A stretch of DNA of 33,470 nucleotides, taken from the NCBI RefSeq assembly GCF_000332215.1, contig NZ_ALWB01000034.1, positions 1 to 33,470 on the forward strand, read 5' to 3'. The stretch comes from Pseudanabaena biceps PCC 7429 (GTDB lineage: Bacteria; Cyanobacteriota; Cyanobacteriia; Pseudanabaenales; Pseudanabaenaceae). The notes below the pieces were generated by a model, which saw only the letters and a program-made list of their open reading frames with translations, was not told the DNA's origin and did no database searches. This document shows positions 31,821-33,470 of the stretch, one piece after another. The position numbers were made by a program, and so were the translations under genes. The stretch's first letter is position 1. Each line of letters begins with the position of its first letter.

Positions 31821-33332
31821 GTGCAATCTGACTATTTAGAACGAATCCTCAAAGCTCGCGTGTATGATGTCGCGCAAGAATCTCCCTTAGAATTTGCTCC
31901 CAATCTATCGGCAAGATTAAATAACCGATTGTTGCTGAAAAGAGAAGATATGCAATCGGTGTTCTCATTTAAATTGCGTGGCGCTTATAACAAAATGGCG
32001 CAGTTACCGTCAGAACTCCTTGCCAAGGGTGTCATCGCCGCCTCCGCAGGAAATCACGCGCAGGGCGTGGCTCTCAGCGCCCGCGAATTAGGGACAAAAG
32101 CAATTATTGTCATGCCCGTGACCACTCCACTTGTTAAAGTAAACGCCGTAAAAATGCGCGGTGGTGAAGTGGTCTTATATGGCGATACCTACGATGATGC
32201 CTATGCCTATGCCCGTCAACTGGAGAAAGAAAAGAATCTCACGTTTATCCATCCCTTTGACGATCCCGATGTGATAGCAGGACAGGGAACGATTGGAATG
32301 GAGATCCTGCGTCAATATCAGAAGCCAATCCATGCAATTTTTGTAGCGATCGGTGGCGGTGGTTTGATTTCGGGCGTTGCTGCCTATGTAAAACGTTTAT
32401 GTCCTGAAATAAAAATTATTGGAGTGGAACCAGTAGATTCCGATGCGATGTCGCGATCGCTCAAGGCGGGACATCGAGTCCGCCTCGATCAAGTCGGTCT
32501 ATTTGCCGATGGCGTTGCTGTGCGTGAAGTCGGGCAAGAGACATTTCGGCTCTGTCAGCAATATGTCGATGAAATTTTGTTAGTCGATACCGATAATACT
32601 TGCGCCGCTATTAAAGATGTCTTCGAGGATACTCGATCAATCTTAGAACCTGCTGGGGCTTTGGCGATCGCAGGAGCAAAAGCCTATGTCGAGCGAGAGG
32701 GAATCGAAGGACAAACCCTAGTAGCGATCGCTTGTGGGGCAAATATGAACTTCGATCGCCTCCGATTTGTTGCCGAACGCGCCGAACTAGGCGAACATCG
32801 CGAAGCAATCTTTGCCGTGACAATTCCCGAAGAGTCGGGTAGTTTGCGCCGATTCTGCGAACATATGAGCAAACGTAATCTCACCGAATTTAGCTATCGA
32901 ATTGCCGATCGTGAAATTGCTCATATTTTTATTGGGGTACAGATTATCAATCGTGCCGATGCCGCAAAGATTTCTAAAACTTTTGCGGAGAATGGATTTA
33001 CGGCGATCGAAATCACTGATGATGAACTGACCAAGCTCCATTTAAGACATATGGTCGGTGGGCGATCGCCCCTTGCCCATAACGAATTGCTCTATCGGTT
33101 TGAGTTCCCAGAGCGTCCAGGAGCCTTGATGAAGTTTGTTGGTTCCATGAGTCCCAATTGGAATATCAGCCTGTTCCATTACCGCAATAATGGTGCAGAT
33201 TATGGAAGGATTGTTGTCGGCGTACAGGTTCCACCTTCAGAGATGGAAGAATGGCAAGCCTTCCTTGATACTCTTGGTTATCGCTATTGGGATGAAAGCC
33301 AAAACCCAGTATATAAATTATTTTTAGGTTAA
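31821..33332 (+). CDS. ilvA: Threonine dehydratase (deaminase), biosynthetic
   Basis: PLP enzyme that turns threonine into 2-oxobutanoate, the first committed step to isoleucine. It has 503 residues, close to the E. coli IlvA length of 514. The catalytic domain has the PLP lysine Lys51 in SFKLRGAYNK, the SAGNHAQG phosphate-pocket motif, GGGGLISG, and a Ser/Cys-rich ACGANMN near the cofactor ring nitrogen. Two ACT-like regulatory domains follow (about 330-410 and 420-500; FAVTIPEESGSLRRF and RFEFPERPGALMKF). These mark the isoleucine-inhibited biosynthetic form, not the short catabolic one. It starts with GTG at 31821; no strong Shine-Dalgarno is seen. A family A copy begins about 12 bases after the stop. 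Confidence 0.95.
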   Translation: MQSDYLERILKARVYDVAQESPLEFAPNLSARLNNRLLLKREDMQSVFSFKLRGAYNKMAQLPSELLAKGVIAASAGNHAQGVALSARELGTKAIIVMPVTTPLVKVNAVKMRGGEVVLYGDTYDDAYAYARQLEKEKNLTFIHPFDDPDVIAGQGTIGMEILRQYQKPIHAIFVAIGGGGLISGVAAYVKRLCPEIKIIGVEPVDSDAMSRSLKAGHRVRLDQVGLFADGVAVREVGQETFRLCQQYVDEILLVDTDNTCAAIKDVFEDTRSILEPAGALAIAGAKAYVEREGIEGQTLVAIACGANMNFDRLRFVAERAELGEHREAIFAVTIPEESGSLRRFCEHMSKRNLTEFSYRIADREIAHIFIGVQIINRADAAKISKTFAENGFTAIEITDDELTKLHLRHMVGGRSPLAHNELLYRFEFPERPGALMKFVGSMSPNWNISLFHYRNNGADYGRIVVGVQVPPSEMEEWQAFLDTLGYRYWDESQNPVYKLFLG

Positions 33333-33344
33333 TTGTTTTTAGGT

Positions 33345-33451
33345 TATACCAAATCACAAAATGGCTACGCCATTTTGTGATTTTAAAACCCTTACTGGTT
33401 TTGGTTTTTAATTCCCCAAAAGTGTAGCCACACTTTTGGGAATTGGTATTA
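33345..33451. repeat. Family A palindromic element, full copy
   Basis: TATACCAAATCAC to TTGGTATTA. The left hairpin AATCACAAAATGG pairs with CCATTTTGTGATT. The linker is AAAACCCTTACTGG. The right hairpin AATTCCCCAAAAGTGT pairs nearly perfectly with ACACTTTTGGGAATT. Confidence 0.8.
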
Positions 33452-33470
33452 CAGCAATTTTCGATCAAAA
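33451..33470 (+). repeat. Terminal motif D (partial, at window edge)
   Basis: ACAGCAATTTTCGATCAAAA matches 16251-16270 at most positions and the reverse complement of the window's first bases. It continues beyond the window. Confidence 0.55.

Overview
This window reads as chromosomal DNA of a cyanobacterium. It carries cytochrome b6f genes (petC-petA), the photosystem II gene psbZ, the Rubisco assembly factor gene raf1 and a cyanobacterial-type RNase E gene. The octamer GCGATCGC (HIP1) is frequent in most genes. Gene content and the dense palindromic repeats suggest a Pseudanabaena-like filamentous lineage; the genus is inference.

Layout. 0-6.3 kb: petC-petA (minus), a Ser/Thr kinase (plus) and rne (minus), which has a long U-rich leader. 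7-9.7 kb: a two-domain histidine phosphatase, psbZ and ribH (plus). 9.7-11.8 kb: an Rrf2 regulator with an upstream 53-codon membrane-protein gene (minus), then sigG and its anti-sigma partner (plus), preceded by an ECF-type promoter motif. 12.5-16.2 kb: an HtrA/Deg protease, a membrane/coiled-coil protein and a CSP41-like SDR protein. 16.8-23.9 kb: an N-acetylmuramoyl-alanine amidase overlapping an AEC transporter gene, then mnmG, raf1 and a TPR lipoprotein beside a frameshifted TPR remnant. 24.2-29.8 kb is the accessory part. It holds carA, a DUF6883/DUF4926 pair lying between two copies of the carA leader, a VOC protein, an AT-rich HIP1-free pair (PIN-like nuclease plus ABC/OLD-like ATPase) and a T4 Pnkp-like polynucleotide kinase/phosphatase. 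30-33.3 kb: a phosphohexomutase and ilvA.

Intergenic DNA is packed with at least three families of short palindromic, MITE-like elements. Family A is about 105 bp, with two hairpins and ends TAATACCAA/TTGGTATTA. Family B is about 104 bp, with ends TAAGTAG/CTACTTA and often a GC-rich core hairpin. Family C has ends TATAGCTG..CAGCTATA. Copies of A sit inside copies of C. Hairpin arms differ between copies but keep pairing within each copy. A fourth motif (D, ACAGCAATTNTCGATCAAA) is at both window edges and at 16.25 kb.

Most genes are housekeeping. The best candidate for an undescribed system is the PIN-like/ATPase pair at 26.99-28.72 kb, with the adjacent RNA/DNA end-repair enzyme as a possible but unproven companion.
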